A stretch of 64,000 nt of DNA from Anatilimnocola floriformis (GCF_024256385.1 NZ_JAMLFW010000002.1:744001-808000), one strand, 5' to 3'; shown: positions 28,489 through 38,297, counted from the stretch's first letter. A program made the numbers and translations. Notes: generated by a model from the letters alone, not told the origin.

Positions 28489-28756
28489 CCTCAGGAATCG
28501 GCCCGGCAATCGAGTGGTGCGAAGCATCGGAATAAAAGCCGGCTTCGATCGAGTAATGCGGATCGCGCGATTCCCAGTAGCGGACGTGCGCGTCGAGCGT
28601 GAGTTCCGCGAGGATCCTCTCTTTCGCCAGCGGCAGCTTGAACACCACCGCATAGGGACAAGTGCTCCCGGCCGGCTCTTCGATGTGCGAGACCACATTC
28701 CCGCGGGCAATTTCCAGGTCGTAAATCGGCTGCAGATCGGCGCTCAGGGTCGTCAT
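28454..28756 (-). CDS. Small hypothetical protein (100 aa)
   Basis: The ATG at 28756 has AGGAG at the right distance on the minus strand (reading AGGAGAATGCGATG), which decides the start over the longer frame to 28837. The product has MTTLSADLQPIYDLEIARGN and HIEEPAGSTCPYAVVF, an alpha/beta soluble protein without signal or membrane segment. I recall similar proteins only as hypothetical. Its stop end overlaps the last 35 bases of the DUF3592 gene on the other strand. Confidence 0.7.
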   Translation of the reverse strand: MTTLSADLQPIYDLEIARGNVVSHIEEPAGSTCPYAVVFKLPLAKERILAELTLDAHVRYWESRDPHYSIEAGFYSDASHHSIAGPIPEAKSSDKPAMQQ

Positions 28757-28858
28757 CGCATTCTCCTCGGTCGATCTGAAACCAGGCTTTTGGCGTGCAG
28801 CTTGCATTGGAGGTTGGCATCCTCGCGAATGCTTCAACCTCTTTCCAGGAATTTGATC

Positions 28859-29047
28859 ATGACACGCAAATCACTGAATGCCAAACCTGCCACCAACGAC
28901 TCGCTGAAACGTGGCGCCCCGCCCAACGAGCAGGACGAAAAACGCCGCCTCGGCAACTTCTCCAGTGCCGGCGAGCATCCCCGCCAAGGTGGCCGCTCGA
29001 CGGGCATCGTGGGCCAGACCAAGCAGAAGAACAAGACCGATAAATAG
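28859..29047 (+). CDS. Small basic hypothetical protein (62 aa)
   Basis: The ATG at 28859 follows CAGGAATTTGATC, an acceptable binding site. The 62-residue product is rich in Lys, Arg, Asn and Gly (MTRKSLNAKPATNDSLKRG, ending GQTKQKNKTDK) and is probably disordered, possibly nucleic-acid-associated. No family recognised. It is transcribed away from the 100-residue gene on the other strand. Confidence 0.6.
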   Translation: MTRKSLNAKPATNDSLKRGAPPNEQDEKRRLGNFSSAGEHPRQGGRSTGIVGQTKQKNKTDK

Positions 29048-29173
29048 TGGGCGGAATATCTCGCGGCAGAAAAAATTCTGCCCGTTTGTCGAAAAATCGG
29101 CTCCGTCGTTCGTTTGTATTCATGAAGACACAAGTTTCCTGAATGCCAACGAACGACCTTGAGGAGCCGAGTC

Positions 29174-29383
29174 ATGCGTGCCAAATTTTCCCGCCAGATC
29201 TGGGCTTTCGACACCAACTACACCCGCGTCGAAGCCCTCGACCCCGCCGGCCAACCGCTGGGCTACGTCTACTTCGTGCCGCGCACGCATCGCCGCCATT
29301 CGGAGCCGCAAGCCTCCCTGTTCAGTTTCGTCGCCGCTTGCGTCGGCTTCGCTTGGCTCGGTGCGGCCCTGGGCAGTCGCTAA
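29174..29383 (+). CDS. Small hypothetical protein with one C-terminal hydrophobic segment (69 aa)
   Basis: A GAGGAGC ribosome binding site precedes the ATG at 29174. The product has a short basic/aromatic N-terminal half (MRAKFSRQIWAFDTNYTRVE) and a C-terminal membrane-like segment ASLFSFVAACVGFAWLGAAL. It could be a tail-anchored small membrane protein. Not recognised as a named family. Confidence 0.6.
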   Translation: MRAKFSRQIWAFDTNYTRVEALDPAGQPLGYVYFVPRTHRRHSEPQASLFSFVAACVGFAWLGAALGSR

Positions 29384-29531
29384 GAGAGTGAACTCGGGCG
29401 TGATCCGTACCGTAAAAAGATCGGCGTTGCGATTGCTAATCCAGCCTATGTTTATCCGGGATGGGTTGCCCTAATATTGCAGGAAATGCGTTTCGAAGTT
29501 CCGCAGAGAAACGATTCGATTGCCATTCACC

Positions 29532-29789
29532 ATGAAACGAGAGTCCCGCGGACCGCTGATCCTCGCCGTCGCGATGTTGTGTCTGCCGCCGTTGTATTTG
29601 GGAAGTTACTTCGCGCTGGTCGATCCTGCTCCCAGTGGCGAAACCGTTCGTTTTCTGCCGCCGCAAAACAATTACCGCTGCAATCAGAACGCGGCTCTAA
29701 TCTTTTGGCCGTTAGAACAAATTGATCGCAAGTTACGGCCTGATTACTGGTTTTGGGAAGAGAAGCTGTCAATCGATTTCGACGATTAA
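29532..29789 (+). CDS. Small membrane-anchored or secreted hypothetical protein (85 aa)
   Basis: The ATG at 29532 gives 85 residues beginning MKRESRGPLILAVAMLCLPP, a basic start followed by a hydrophobic stretch that is either a signal anchor or a signal peptide. The rest has an aromatic-rich segment (RPDYWFWEEK). It converges with the adenine deaminase gene, whose stop is five bases away. The short length makes it a weak call. Confidence 0.5.
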   Translation: MKRESRGPLILAVAMLCLPPLYLGSYFALVDPAPSGETVRFLPPQNNYRCNQNAALIFWPLEQIDRKLRPDYWFWEEKLSIDFDD

Positions 29790-29793
29790 CCTG

Positions 29794-31452
29794 CTACCGA
29801 ATAAACAACGACGTCATCTCGCCGCGCAAACAATCGAACAATCCGCGGTCGCTTAGCTTCAATTCAGGAATGACCAAGAGCGCCATGAATGACAGCGTCA
29901 TGAACGGAGCTCGCAGTGGCGAACCGAGTTCCTTGGCCCGGGCATCGAGATGCGAATAGGCCGCGGCGACTTGCTCGTAGGGTTCGGCCGACATTAGTCC
30001 CGCGACCGGCAGCGGCAAGATCTCGACGTTCGTTCCTTCCGCGACGGCCAGGCCGCCGCCGACCGCGATCAATTCATTGATCGCCGCGGCCAGCGAAACG
30101 TCATCCACGCCGACGGCAACCAGGTTGTGCGAATCGTGCGCGACCGACGAGGCAATCGCGCCGCGCTTCAGGCCGATCCCTTGAATGAAGGCAACGGCAG
30201 GTGGAGCGGCGGCATAGCGATTTACCACCACGATCTTCAGCAAGTCGCGCTCGGGATCGGCGACTGCGTAGCCGTGTTCGAGCTTCGGCTCGGCTTCCAA
30301 GTGGCGCGTGATCAATTCGCCATCGAGCGCGCCGATCACACGCAGGCGGTTCGATGTCGCTGCCACGCGAAAATCGTCAGGCCGCCGTGCGATCGGCAAA
30401 AAATGATTCACCGGCGCGGTCACCACGCTCGGCAGTTTCGTCTGGCCATGCTCTGCGACCAGCTTGCCATCGATCCAAGTTCGCAGCACGCGAAACTCGC
30501 TGAGATTATTCACCTCGATGAAATCGGCAGGCTCACCGACGCGCAGCAAACCCACCGGTAGGCGATAGTGCTCGACCGGCTGTACGCAAGCGGCGCGGAG
30601 CACGTTGAACAACTCATAGCCATCGGCAATCGCGCGACGAACGAGACGATTGATATGACCAGTGACGAAAATGTCCGGATGCAGATCGTCAGAGCAGAAC
30701 ATGCAACTCGCGCTGTGATGTCGCAGCAGCGGGGCAAGGGCTGCATAGTTGCGAGCCGCGGAGCCTTCGCGAATCAGAATCTTCACACCGTAGCCGATCT
30801 TTTCGGCGGCTTCTTCGTAGGAGACGCATTCGTGATCGGTTGTCACGCCGGCCGCAAAATAATCGCGACACGCTTCGCCGCGCAGCTGCGGCGCGTGCCC
30901 ATCGACTGGCTTGCCGCGTTTTTGCGCCGCGCGGATCTTCTCCAGCATGTCGGCATCGCCGCGGATGACGGCGGGAAAGTTCATCACTTCGGCGAGATAA
31001 CCGATCCGCGGATCATCGAGCAGCTGCGCCACTTCGGCAGCATTCAGCACCGCGCCCGCCGTTTCAAACGGAGTCGCCGGGACGCACGAAGGAGCGCCGA
31101 AACAGATCTTCAGCGACGTTTGGGCCGCGCTCGCGAGCATGAACTCAACACCGGCAATTCCCAGCACATTGGCAATTTCGTGCGGATCGGAAACCGTCGC
31201 CACCGTGCCATGCACGACCGCAGCTCGGCCAAACTCGCTGGGGATGAGGAGCGAACTTTCGACGTGAACGTGAGCATCGACGAAACCGGGGAGCAGGAAT
31301 GTCTCGCAGTTGCCGCCATCTTGAGAACTGGCTTCGCGAATGCTGGCGATGCGACCTCGTTCCACCGTCACTTCGGCGGGAAAAACCCGCCGGTGGTGAA
31401 TGTCGACCAGGTTCGCGGTGTATTTCTCGGCGGGCTTCGCGGGATCGCTCAT
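29794..31452 (-). CDS. ade: Adenine deaminase
   Basis: A 552-residue enzyme of the amidohydrolase superfamily. Residues 55-70 have the metal site DAHVHVESSLLIPSEF, with SDPHEIANVLG following, and the C-terminal part ends with KRGAIASSVAHDSHNLVAVG, typical of the Ade/AdeC type. It converts adenine to hypoxanthine plus ammonia, the entry reaction of the purine cluster downstream. Length and order match the family. It is divergent from the guanine-deaminase-like gene with 101 bases between them. Confidence 0.93.
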   Translation of the reverse strand: MSDPAKPAEKYTANLVDIHHRRVFPAEVTVERGRIASIREASSQDGGNCETFLLPGFVDAHVHVESSLLIPSEFGRAAVVHGTVATVSDPHEIANVLGIAGVEFMLASAAQTSLKICFGAPSCVPATPFETAGAVLNAAEVAQLLDDPRIGYLAEVMNFPAVIRGDADMLEKIRAAQKRGKPVDGHAPQLRGEACRDYFAAGVTTDHECVSYEEAAEKIGYGVKILIREGSAARNYAALAPLLRHHSASCMFCSDDLHPDIFVTGHINRLVRRAIADGYELFNVLRAACVQPVEHYRLPVGLLRVGEPADFIEVNNLSEFRVLRTWIDGKLVAEHGQTKLPSVVTAPVNHFLPIARRPDDFRVAATSNRLRVIGALDGELITRHLEAEPKLEHGYAVADPERDLLKIVVVNRYAAAPPAVAFIQGIGLKRGAIASSVAHDSHNLVAVGVDDVSLAAAINELIAVGGGLAVAEGTNVEILPLPVAGLMSAEPYEQVAAAYSHLDARAKELGSPLRAPFMTLSFMALLVIPELKLSDRGLFDCLRGEMTSLFIR

Positions 31453-31553
31453 AGAGAAGTTGCAATTGTTGCGAATGTCGGATGGAGCTAATAATAGGAC
31501 TGCAGGCGGAAAACACCAAACCCACTCGCGACCTGACGCCTGAAGTTCGTCTT

Positions 31554-32165
31554 ATGAATCCCGTCTCCGCCACCATCGAGCTCCCCCCCTGGCTGGCTGA
31601 AGTCGTCAGCAAGGCCGATTTTCACTCGGGGCAACTGGTTGGCGACAGCGATGCCGCCCGCATGCAGTGGGCCATCGATCTTTCGCGCCGCAACATCGCC
31701 GAAAAAACCGGCGGACCGTTTGCCGCGCTCATCGTCGAAGAATCGACTGGCGCGTGCGTTGCCGCTGGCGTCAACCTGGTGGTCACCTCGGGCACTTCGG
31801 TCGCGCATGCCGAAACAGTGGCCATTCTGCTGGCTCAGCGCGGCGTGGGAACCTTCGATCTCGCGGGCCGATCGCCGCGGCGTTACACGCTCTACGCCAC
31901 CGGCCAGCCGTGCATCATGTGCTTCGGCGTGATCTGGTGGAGCGGCATAACGAAACTCGTCTGCGGCGCCCGCGGCGAAGACGTCGAGAGCCTCACGAGT
32001 TTCCGTGAAGGCCCTCTTCCCGCCAATTGGCCTGCACTCCTCTCGCAGCGGCCTCATGTGCCGATCGAAATCATCCGCGACGTCGAACGCGCCGCGGCCT
32101 GCGAGGTGCTGAAGGCATACACGGCAGGGGGCCATCCGGTTTACAACCCGGGTTCAACGGCGTAG
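31554..32165 (+). CDS. Cytidine/deoxycytidylate deaminase-fold enzyme, probable guanine deaminase
   Basis: A 203-residue zinc deaminase: HAET (VAHAETVAIL) and the pair PCIMC (TGQPCIMCFG) give the His, Glu and two Cys of the family. The fold is shared by tRNA adenosine deaminase, guanine deaminase (GuaD) and cytosine deaminase. The position between adenine deaminase and xanthine dehydrogenase, inside a purine-breakdown set, makes guanine to xanthine the most likely reaction; this is inference from context. ATG at 31554 chosen over an earlier in-frame start. Confidence 0.78.
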   Translation: MNPVSATIELPPWLAEVVSKADFHSGQLVGDSDAARMQWAIDLSRRNIAEKTGGPFAALIVEESTGACVAAGVNLVVTSGTSVAHAETVAILLAQRGVGTFDLAGRSPRRYTLYATGQPCIMCFGVIWWSGITKLVCGARGEDVESLTSFREGPLPANWPALLSQRPHVPIEIIRDVERAAACEVLKAYTAGGHPVYNPGSTA

Positions 32166-32329
32166 CTGGATTCATTTTTTTCGGTGGATAGCATTGGTTG
32201 CGTCAGCAACCAATGTCGCGCCAGCGAAAAGAGGCATAGCGGTTGAGGTGACGCGCAATCCCCGGCGGAGATCGATACGCACCCCGCATGCGACGAAATT
32301 TTCAACGGGCGGCGGAATGCCTCTTGCCG

Positions 32330-34684
32330 CTACACGGACTCGATTGCTGAAGCAATCGAGCCTATCCCCATCGCTTTCGCCCGCGAGAACTGCCGCGACA
32401 ATTGCCGCAGGATTTCTTCACCGGTAGCCGGCACGCGCAGATCTTCCGACGGCACGGCTTGCGAGATGGCGTGTTTCACTGCGGTCCACACGCTGATGGC
32501 AAGCATCAGGGGTGGTTCGCCGACGGCTTTGCTGCGGGCGACGTTTTCGGTGTTGTCGTCGTTGTCAAAAAACTCGCAGTTGAGAATCGGCGGCAGGTCG
32601 GTGATGGCAGGAATTTTGTAGGTCGTGGGCGAATGCGAAAGGAGCGCGCCTTTGTCGTTGTAAATCAACGCCTCGGCAGTGACCCAGCCCATCCCTTGTA
32701 TGAAGCCGCCGATCACCTGGCCGCGGTCGATGGCAGGGTTGATCGATTGGCCGATGTCGATCAGCAGATCGACCCGCGGCACGCGTAGATCGCCGGTGAA
32801 GCGATCGATCTCGACCTCGGCGACGGCGGCGCCTTGCGTGTAATACAGAAACGGATTGCCGCGGCCCGTGTCGCGGTTGTAATCGACGCCGGGAGTCGCG
32901 TAAAAACCCCGCGCGCCAAGATCGATCCGGGCCAGACGGGCTTCGCGGCAAAGTTGGCCGAAGGGAATGCGCTGCTCTGGATTGCGGCGGTCGAAGACTT
33001 CGCCGTTTTCGAAATGAATGCACTCGGCAGACTCGCTTACGCCGAGATCCCACACCGCAAGTTTGGCCGCAGCAAATGGTGCGAGACGGTCTTTCAAAAT
33101 CTGACAAGCCCGCACCGCGGCGGTACCGTTCAGATCGGTCGAAGCCGAAGCGGCCGTCGGCGACGTGTTCGGGTTTTTCTCCGTCGACGTCGGCATGAGG
33201 AGGACGCGATCGAACGGCAGGCCGAATTCATCGGCGACGAGTTGTCGGATCTTCGTGTTCACTCCTTGGCCCATTTCGGTCGCGCCGGTCGAGACCTGAA
33301 TCGTGCCGTCGGTGTACAGATTGACGAGCGCATTTCCCTGGTTGAGAAATTTCGTCGTGAACGAAATGCCGAACTTCATCGGCGTGATGGCGATGCCGCG
33401 GAGTTTTAGTTTGTCCTTGCTGTTCGCTGTCTCGATCGCAGTCCGCCGCGCGTGATATTGCGAACTGGCGGCCAGCGTCGACATGATCTCCGGCAGATGG
33501 TTCTTCCGCACAATTTGGCCGTAAGGAGTAATATTCCTTTCATCCACGCCGTAAAGATTGCGCAGCTGCACTTGGTACGGATCAAGCTGCAAATCGCGAG
33601 CGATCTCGCTGATGATGTTCTCGATCGCGATCATTCCCTGCGGCCCACCGAAGCCGCGGAAGGCAGTATTCGACGGAATATTCGTGAAGCAAACCTGGCC
33701 GATCATTTCGACATGCGGCAGATAATACGAATTGTCGAAGTGAAGCAGCGAACGCTCGAGCACCGCGAGCGACAAGTCGGCAGAGCAACCGCCGTTGGAG
33801 AAAAACTTCACGGCGACGCCAGCGATGCGACCTTGCAGATCGAAGCCCGCTTGCCACTCGACGCGATAAGCATGCCGCTTGCCGGTCGAGCACATGTCGT
33901 CGTCTTTGCTGTAGACGATTCGCGCGGTGCGCCCCGTTTTGAATGCGACCAGCGCGACGAGCACGGCGGGAATGACGGCTTGCGTCTCTTTGCCGCCAAA
34001 GCCGCCGCCCATTCGTTTGCAAAGGCAGACGACCTGATGCTGCGACAAGCCAAGGGCATCGGCGACGACGTGCTGAACCTCGGTGGGGTTCTGCGTCGAG
34101 CTGTGAACGACCACCTGGCCTTGCTCGCCCGGATAAGCGATGGCGGCTTGCGACTCGAGATAAAACTGCTCCTGGCCGCCGATGTGAAACACGCCGCTGA
34201 GTTGCCGCGGCGCGTTTTTGATTTCGGCAGGTGCATCTCCCTTGATGATCTTTCGCCCCGGTCCAATGAATCGGCCGAGTTCCATCGAGCGCTCGATGCT
34301 CAGGATCGGCTCGATTGGTTCGATTTCAATCTTTACTTTTTCGCGCGCGACAGCCAAAGCCTGCAGCGATTCGGCTGCGATGGCGACCACCGGCTGACCG
34401 ACGTACAGCACTTCTCCTTCGGCGAGAAACGGTTCGTCGCGAAAGTGCGGGCCAAAGAAGTTTTCGCCCGGCATGTCGTGGGCGGTGTAGATCGCAACCA
34501 CGCCGGGAATTTTCAACGCTGCCGAAACATCAATCGACAGAACCTTGCCGCTGGCAAACTTGCTGCCGGCAAAGCCGACATGCAGCGCGTCGTGCGGCAG
34601 CGGCAAATCTTCGATGAATGGCGCACTGCCGGTGACATGGCCGACGGCAGAGTCGTGCGCGATCGATTGGCCCACAATGCTCAT
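32330..34684 (-). CDS. xdhB: Xanthine dehydrogenase, molybdopterin-binding subunit
   Basis: A 784-residue large subunit. The molybdopterin signatures are visible: RMGGGFGGKETQ, NTAFRGFGGPQGM, TGATEMGQGVNTK and the SPTAASASTDLNG segment, in the order expected for XdhB of the two-subunit enzymes. It oxidises hypoxanthine and xanthine to urate with the FAD/2Fe-2S subunit encoded just upstream. Its ATG overlaps the stop of that gene by four bases (ATGA), so the two are translationally coupled. It belongs to the purine cluster. Confidence 0.95.
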   Translation of the reverse strand: MSIVGQSIAHDSAVGHVTGSAPFIEDLPLPHDALHVGFAGSKFASGKVLSIDVSAALKIPGVVAIYTAHDMPGENFFGPHFRDEPFLAEGEVLYVGQPVVAIAAESLQALAVAREKVKIEIEPIEPILSIERSMELGRFIGPGRKIIKGDAPAEIKNAPRQLSGVFHIGGQEQFYLESQAAIAYPGEQGQVVVHSSTQNPTEVQHVVADALGLSQHQVVCLCKRMGGGFGGKETQAVIPAVLVALVAFKTGRTARIVYSKDDDMCSTGKRHAYRVEWQAGFDLQGRIAGVAVKFFSNGGCSADLSLAVLERSLLHFDNSYYLPHVEMIGQVCFTNIPSNTAFRGFGGPQGMIAIENIISEIARDLQLDPYQVQLRNLYGVDERNITPYGQIVRKNHLPEIMSTLAASSQYHARRTAIETANSKDKLKLRGIAITPMKFGISFTTKFLNQGNALVNLYTDGTIQVSTGATEMGQGVNTKIRQLVADEFGLPFDRVLLMPTSTEKNPNTSPTAASASTDLNGTAAVRACQILKDRLAPFAAAKLAVWDLGVSESAECIHFENGEVFDRRNPEQRIPFGQLCREARLARIDLGARGFYATPGVDYNRDTGRGNPFLYYTQGAAVAEVEIDRFTGDLRVPRVDLLIDIGQSINPAIDRGQVIGGFIQGMGWVTAEALIYNDKGALLSHSPTTYKIPAITDLPPILNCEFFDNDDNTENVARSKAVGEPPLMLAISVWTAVKHAISQAVPSEDLRVPATGEEILRQLSRQFSRAKAMGIGSIASAIESV

Positions 34685-36156
34685 GCCGCCACGCTCCGTC
34701 GCTCGTGGAAGAATTTCAAGAAGACATTCCGCACCAGCTGCCAGCGAAAATCGGCACTCCCGCGAACATCGCTGATCGGCGTCACTTCCTGCGCCGCTAG
34801 TTCACCGGCGGCTTGCATCGTGCTCTCGCTGAACGGTTTGTCTTTCAAAAAGGCTTCGGTCTGTTTGACTCTGATTACCGTCGGCCCAACCGCGCCGAGC
34901 GCGATGCGAGCTTCGACGATCGTTTCGTTTTCGATGGTGAGCAAGATCGCGGCGGTGAAGGTGGAGATATCGAGATCACGCCGCCGGGAGATTTTGTAGA
35001 GAGAGAGTTGTTGATTCGCAGCAGGCGGAAAAAATGTTAAACCGGTGAGAAGTTCAGCAGGTTGCAAGGCTGTTTTGCGGTAGCCCAAATAGAAGTCGTT
35101 GATGTTCACCACGCGGGATTTGCGTTCTGGTCCGACGATCAACAGCATGGCATCCATGACCATGAAGAACGGAATGGAATCAGCGATCGGCGAAGCATTA
35201 ACGAGGTTGCCGCCGATCGTACCGACATTGCGGATCTGCGGTGAGCCAAACACCGCAACGATTTCGCCAAGCTGGGAAGGGAATTCGGCTAGAAAATAGG
35301 GCGGTAATAATTCGCTCCAAGTTGCCGCAGCGCCGCAACAAATGGAGCCATCGAATTTGCCATCTTTGTAAACGATACCCACACCTTGCAAATTTCGAAT
35401 TCGATTGAGCGACACGAATTTCTCAGGGGCGATCATTCGCTTGTTGAGCTGCACCCCCACATCTGTGCCACCAGACACTACTTTAGCGGCCGGATTTGCG
35501 ACGAGATAACTTACGGCATCGTGCGTATCGATCGGTCCATATACTTCTCGCGAACCATCGCGAAGATGGAATGCGGTCCGGGCCAAGGGCTGAAACTCCT
35601 GGCACATTTCGAACTCAGGATACAAGGCCACAATTTTTTCCGGATTCGCCCCAGCTGCTTGCATCGCCGCCGCGAGAATCGACGAGTAACCGGTGCAGCG
35701 ACAAAGATTGCCCGTCAGGCCGCAGCGCCATTCTTCTTCGGTCGGCTGCGATTTGTTTTCCAGCAACCCCGTCATGGCGACGGCAAATCCGGGCGTGCAA
35801 TAGCCGCATTGCGAGCCATGCAGTTCGACCATCGAACTTTGCACAGGTGAAAGTTCATCGCCGCGTCGCAACCCTTCGACGGTAACGATGTGCGTGCCGT
35901 CGAGCTGGAACATCAGCTGAATGCACGAATCAACGACGTGATACTCAAGTCTGTCGTCATATGCACCTTCCGGCGTTCCCTCATAAAAGCGTCCCACCAG
36001 CACGCTGCACGAACCGCAATCCCCTTCGCTGCACACGATCTTCGTACCGGTCAGGCGGAGTCGCGTGCGGAGATACTCCGAGAGGGTGAGGAACGCATCG
36101 CTCCCCCTGACTTCATGGCGGCGGCCGTTGACATACAAAACGAGATGCTCACGCAT
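34681..36156 (-). CDS. xdhA: Xanthine dehydrogenase, 2Fe-2S and FAD-binding subunit
   Basis: A 491-residue subunit. The N-terminal plant-type ferredoxin has CSEGDCGSCSVLVG, and the second cluster domain has SQCGYCTPGFAVAM and GNLCRCTGYSSIL. The FAD domain from residue 200 has VSGGTDVGVQL and TIGGNLVNASPIADS. Together these are the full XdhA set. The ATG at 36156 is preferred; an in-frame upstream start at 36210 adds residues before the ferredoxin strand. Electrons pass from the molybdenum subunit through the clusters to FAD and NAD+. Confidence 0.95.
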   Translation of the reverse strand: MREHLVLYVNGRRHEVRGSDAFLTLSEYLRTRLRLTGTKIVCSEGDCGSCSVLVGRFYEGTPEGAYDDRLEYHVVDSCIQLMFQLDGTHIVTVEGLRRGDELSPVQSSMVELHGSQCGYCTPGFAVAMTGLLENKSQPTEEEWRCGLTGNLCRCTGYSSILAAAMQAAGANPEKIVALYPEFEMCQEFQPLARTAFHLRDGSREVYGPIDTHDAVSYLVANPAAKVVSGGTDVGVQLNKRMIAPEKFVSLNRIRNLQGVGIVYKDGKFDGSICCGAAATWSELLPPYFLAEFPSQLGEIVAVFGSPQIRNVGTIGGNLVNASPIADSIPFFMVMDAMLLIVGPERKSRVVNINDFYLGYRKTALQPAELLTGLTFFPPAANQQLSLYKISRRRDLDISTFTAAILLTIENETIVEARIALGAVGPTVIRVKQTEAFLKDKPFSESTMQAAGELAAQEVTPISDVRGSADFRWQLVRNVFLKFFHERRSVAA

Positions 36157-36240
36157 CGGGTACTCCCGACATGCACCAGGCCTCGCGAACGTCCCGCCCG
36201 AGACGTTCAACTCTTATTCGACGATTGATGATCTCTTCAC

Positions 36241-36246
36241 TATACT
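36241..36246 (+). promoter_or_regulatory. Possible -10 box (TATACT) for the allC-type gene
   Basis: TATACT is a good -10 hexamer ten bases before the GTG start at 36256, so the transcript would be almost leaderless. No convincing -35 is seen at the right distance; the call is speculative. Confidence 0.2.
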
Positions 36247-36255
36247 CGGACCATT

Positions 36256-37533
36256 GTGAATCACCCACCCCAAGACGACGTTCTCCTCGCGGAGCTGGCG
36301 CAGCGCACGCTCGATCGCTGCGAGGCCGCCGCGGCGTTTACCGAAGAGCCCGGCCGGATCACGCGGACGTTCTGCTCCTCCGCGATGGCCGATTTGCATG
36401 TGGCGCTGCGGGATTGGATGGAAGCGGCGGGCCTGACCTGCCGGGTCGATGCGGCGGGAAATCTCTTCGGCAGGCTGGAATCGCCGTTGCTAGATAATGC
36501 TCAGACGCTGCTGATTGGCTCGCATCTCGACAGCGTGCCGAATGCCGGTCGATATGACGGCGTGCTGGGTGTGATGCTCGGCCTGGCGCTCGTGGAAGCC
36601 GTGCAGCGCAGTGATTTGCGGTTGCCGTTTGCACTGGAGGTCGTCGGCTTTAGTGAGGAAGAAGGAGTCCGCTACGGCGTGCCGTTTATTGGTTCGCGGG
36701 CGCTCGTTGGGGACTGCGACGAAGCATTACTTCAACGTAAGGACGCAAATGGCGTTTCTGTGGCTGAAGCGCTGGGCCACTTTAGCTGCGATGCTGCGCA
36801 AATTCAGTCCTGCGAACTGCCGGCGAAAAAATACGTCGCCTATCTCGAGCCGCACATCGAACAAGGGCCTGTGCTGGAGAGTGAAGATCAGCCGCTGAGC
36901 ATCGTCACCGCGATCGCCGGCCAAACGCGGGCAGCCGTGCGGTTTGTCGGCGCGGCAGGCCATGCGGGAACGGTGCCGATGGAGTTAAGAAAGGACGCAC
37001 TCTGCGCCGCGGCCGAATGGATTATCGAAGTCGAGAAAGCGGCTCAGCAAACGCTCGGCCTGGTCGCCACGGTCGGCACGATTGAAGTTTCTCCCGGCGC
37101 GGGCAATGTCATCCCCGGCGAAGCTCGGCTTCGACTCGACATTCGCCACACCGACGACAAAATTCGCCAGGCCGCGGTCGAGCATCTCATTCGCCTTGGC
37201 AAAGATTTGCAGCAGACGAGAAATATCGAATTCCAATTCACAACCGCTCATGAACACTCTGCCGTGGCGATGGATGCTGCGATCACCACGATGCTGAAGC
37301 AAGGCATCGCGGCTGCCGGACATCGGACGATGGAACTGCCGAGCGGCGCGGGTCACGATGCCGCCGTGATGGCCCGCCGCTGGCCCTCGGCTATGCTATT
37401 TATTCGTTGCCGCGGCGGCGTGAGTCATCATCCGGATGAAGCGGTGACGCTCGCCGATGTTACCGCAGCCCTCACGGCGATATGGCATTTCGGACGACGG
37501 TTGAATTCTAAAATCCTGAGCGACTACTTCTAA
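36256..37533 (+). CDS. allC: Allantoate amidohydrolase (M20 family)
   Basis: A 425-residue M20 hydantoinase/carbamoylase-type zinc enzyme. Metal-binding stretches are GSHLDSVPNAGRYDGVLG near residue 90 and FSEEEGVRYGVPFIGS near 135, with HIEQGPVLE and GAGHDAAVMA further on. It breaks allantoate into ureidoglycine, ammonia and CO2. The start codon is GTG at 36256; there is no ATG until the motif core. A second M20 protein follows two genes later and is of the other ureide type, which supports giving this one the AllC role. It diverges from xdhA. Confidence 0.88.
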   Translation: MNHPPQDDVLLAELAQRTLDRCEAAAAFTEEPGRITRTFCSSAMADLHVALRDWMEAAGLTCRVDAAGNLFGRLESPLLDNAQTLLIGSHLDSVPNAGRYDGVLGVMLGLALVEAVQRSDLRLPFALEVVGFSEEEGVRYGVPFIGSRALVGDCDEALLQRKDANGVSVAEALGHFSCDAAQIQSCELPAKKYVAYLEPHIEQGPVLESEDQPLSIVTAIAGQTRAAVRFVGAAGHAGTVPMELRKDALCAAAEWIIEVEKAAQQTLGLVATVGTIEVSPGAGNVIPGEARLRLDIRHTDDKIRQAAVEHLIRLGKDLQQTRNIEFQFTTAHEHSAVAMDAAITTMLKQGIAAAGHRTMELPSGAGHDAAVMARRWPSAMLFIRCRGGVSHHPDEAVTLADVTAALTAIWHFGRRLNSKILSDYF

Positions 37534-37547
37534 TTTACGCGACCAGC

Positions 37548-38297
37548 ATGGACATCTTCGGCTCATCTCGTTCCCGCATTGCTCGCAACTACGCGCTCCT
37601 CACACCCGATACGCACGTGCCGTCGCCGCTGATCGGCTGGGAGAACGCGACGGCGTATTTTCACATCACGCCGGAGATGGGTGCGCGGTTTCAGCAATAC
37701 ACAGCCGTCCTCGCGCCGGGCGGCAAAGGGATCGAACCAAGCGCTGCGATCGAGCGGTTGTTTTTTGTGCAAGAAGGTAATCCGAGCGTTGAAGTCTCGG
37801 GCAAAACAACCTCGCTGAAGCCTGGCTCGTTTGCATTTCTGCCGGCAGGAACCGCGCACAAGATTTCCACCAAGGACGCAACCAAGCTCATCGTCTTCGA
37901 AAAGAAATACCTCCCGCTCGCCGGTGTGAATTCGCCGCCGGTCGTGATCGGTCACGAAGACGACATCGAAGCCAAGGCGTTTCTCGGCGATGAAGATGCG
38001 CGGCTGAAAACACTGCTGCCGATCGATCCCGCGTTCGACATGGCCGTCAATATTTTCACGTATCAGCCCGGCGCCACGCTGCCGTTTGTCGAGATTCATG
38101 TGATGGAGCACGGCCTGCAGATGATCCAGGGTTCGGGCGTGTATCGACTGGGCGATGATTACATGCCGGTGGCGGCCGGCGACATCATCTGGATGGCTTC
38201 GTATTGCCCGCAGTGGTTCGTGGCGATGGGGAAGCAGCCGGCGCGATACATTTATTACAAAGACATTCACCGCGATGGCTTGGAGTTGCGAGGATGA
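37548..38297 (+). CDS. allE: (S)-ureidoglycine aminohydrolase
   Basis: A 249-residue bicupin. Both cupin barrels are present: the first around YTAVLAPGGKGIEPS, the second at LPFVEIHVMEHGLQMIQGSG with the metal ligand set and YLGDDY-like region. The ending WFVAMGKQPARYIYYKD is typical of YlbA/UGlyAH. It converts ureidoglycine to ureidoglycolate and ammonia using Mn2+. It starts 14 bases after the AllC-type gene and its stop overlaps the next ATG by four bases, so these three are one operon. Confidence 0.93.
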   Translation: MDIFGSSRSRIARNYALLTPDTHVPSPLIGWENATAYFHITPEMGARFQQYTAVLAPGGKGIEPSAAIERLFFVQEGNPSVEVSGKTTSLKPGSFAFLPAGTAHKISTKDATKLIVFEKKYLPLAGVNSPPVVIGHEDDIEAKAFLGDEDARLKTLLPIDPAFDMAVNIFTYQPGATLPFVEIHVMEHGLQMIQGSGVYRLGDDYMPVAAGDIIWMASYCPQWFVAMGKQPARYIYYKDIHRDGLELRG

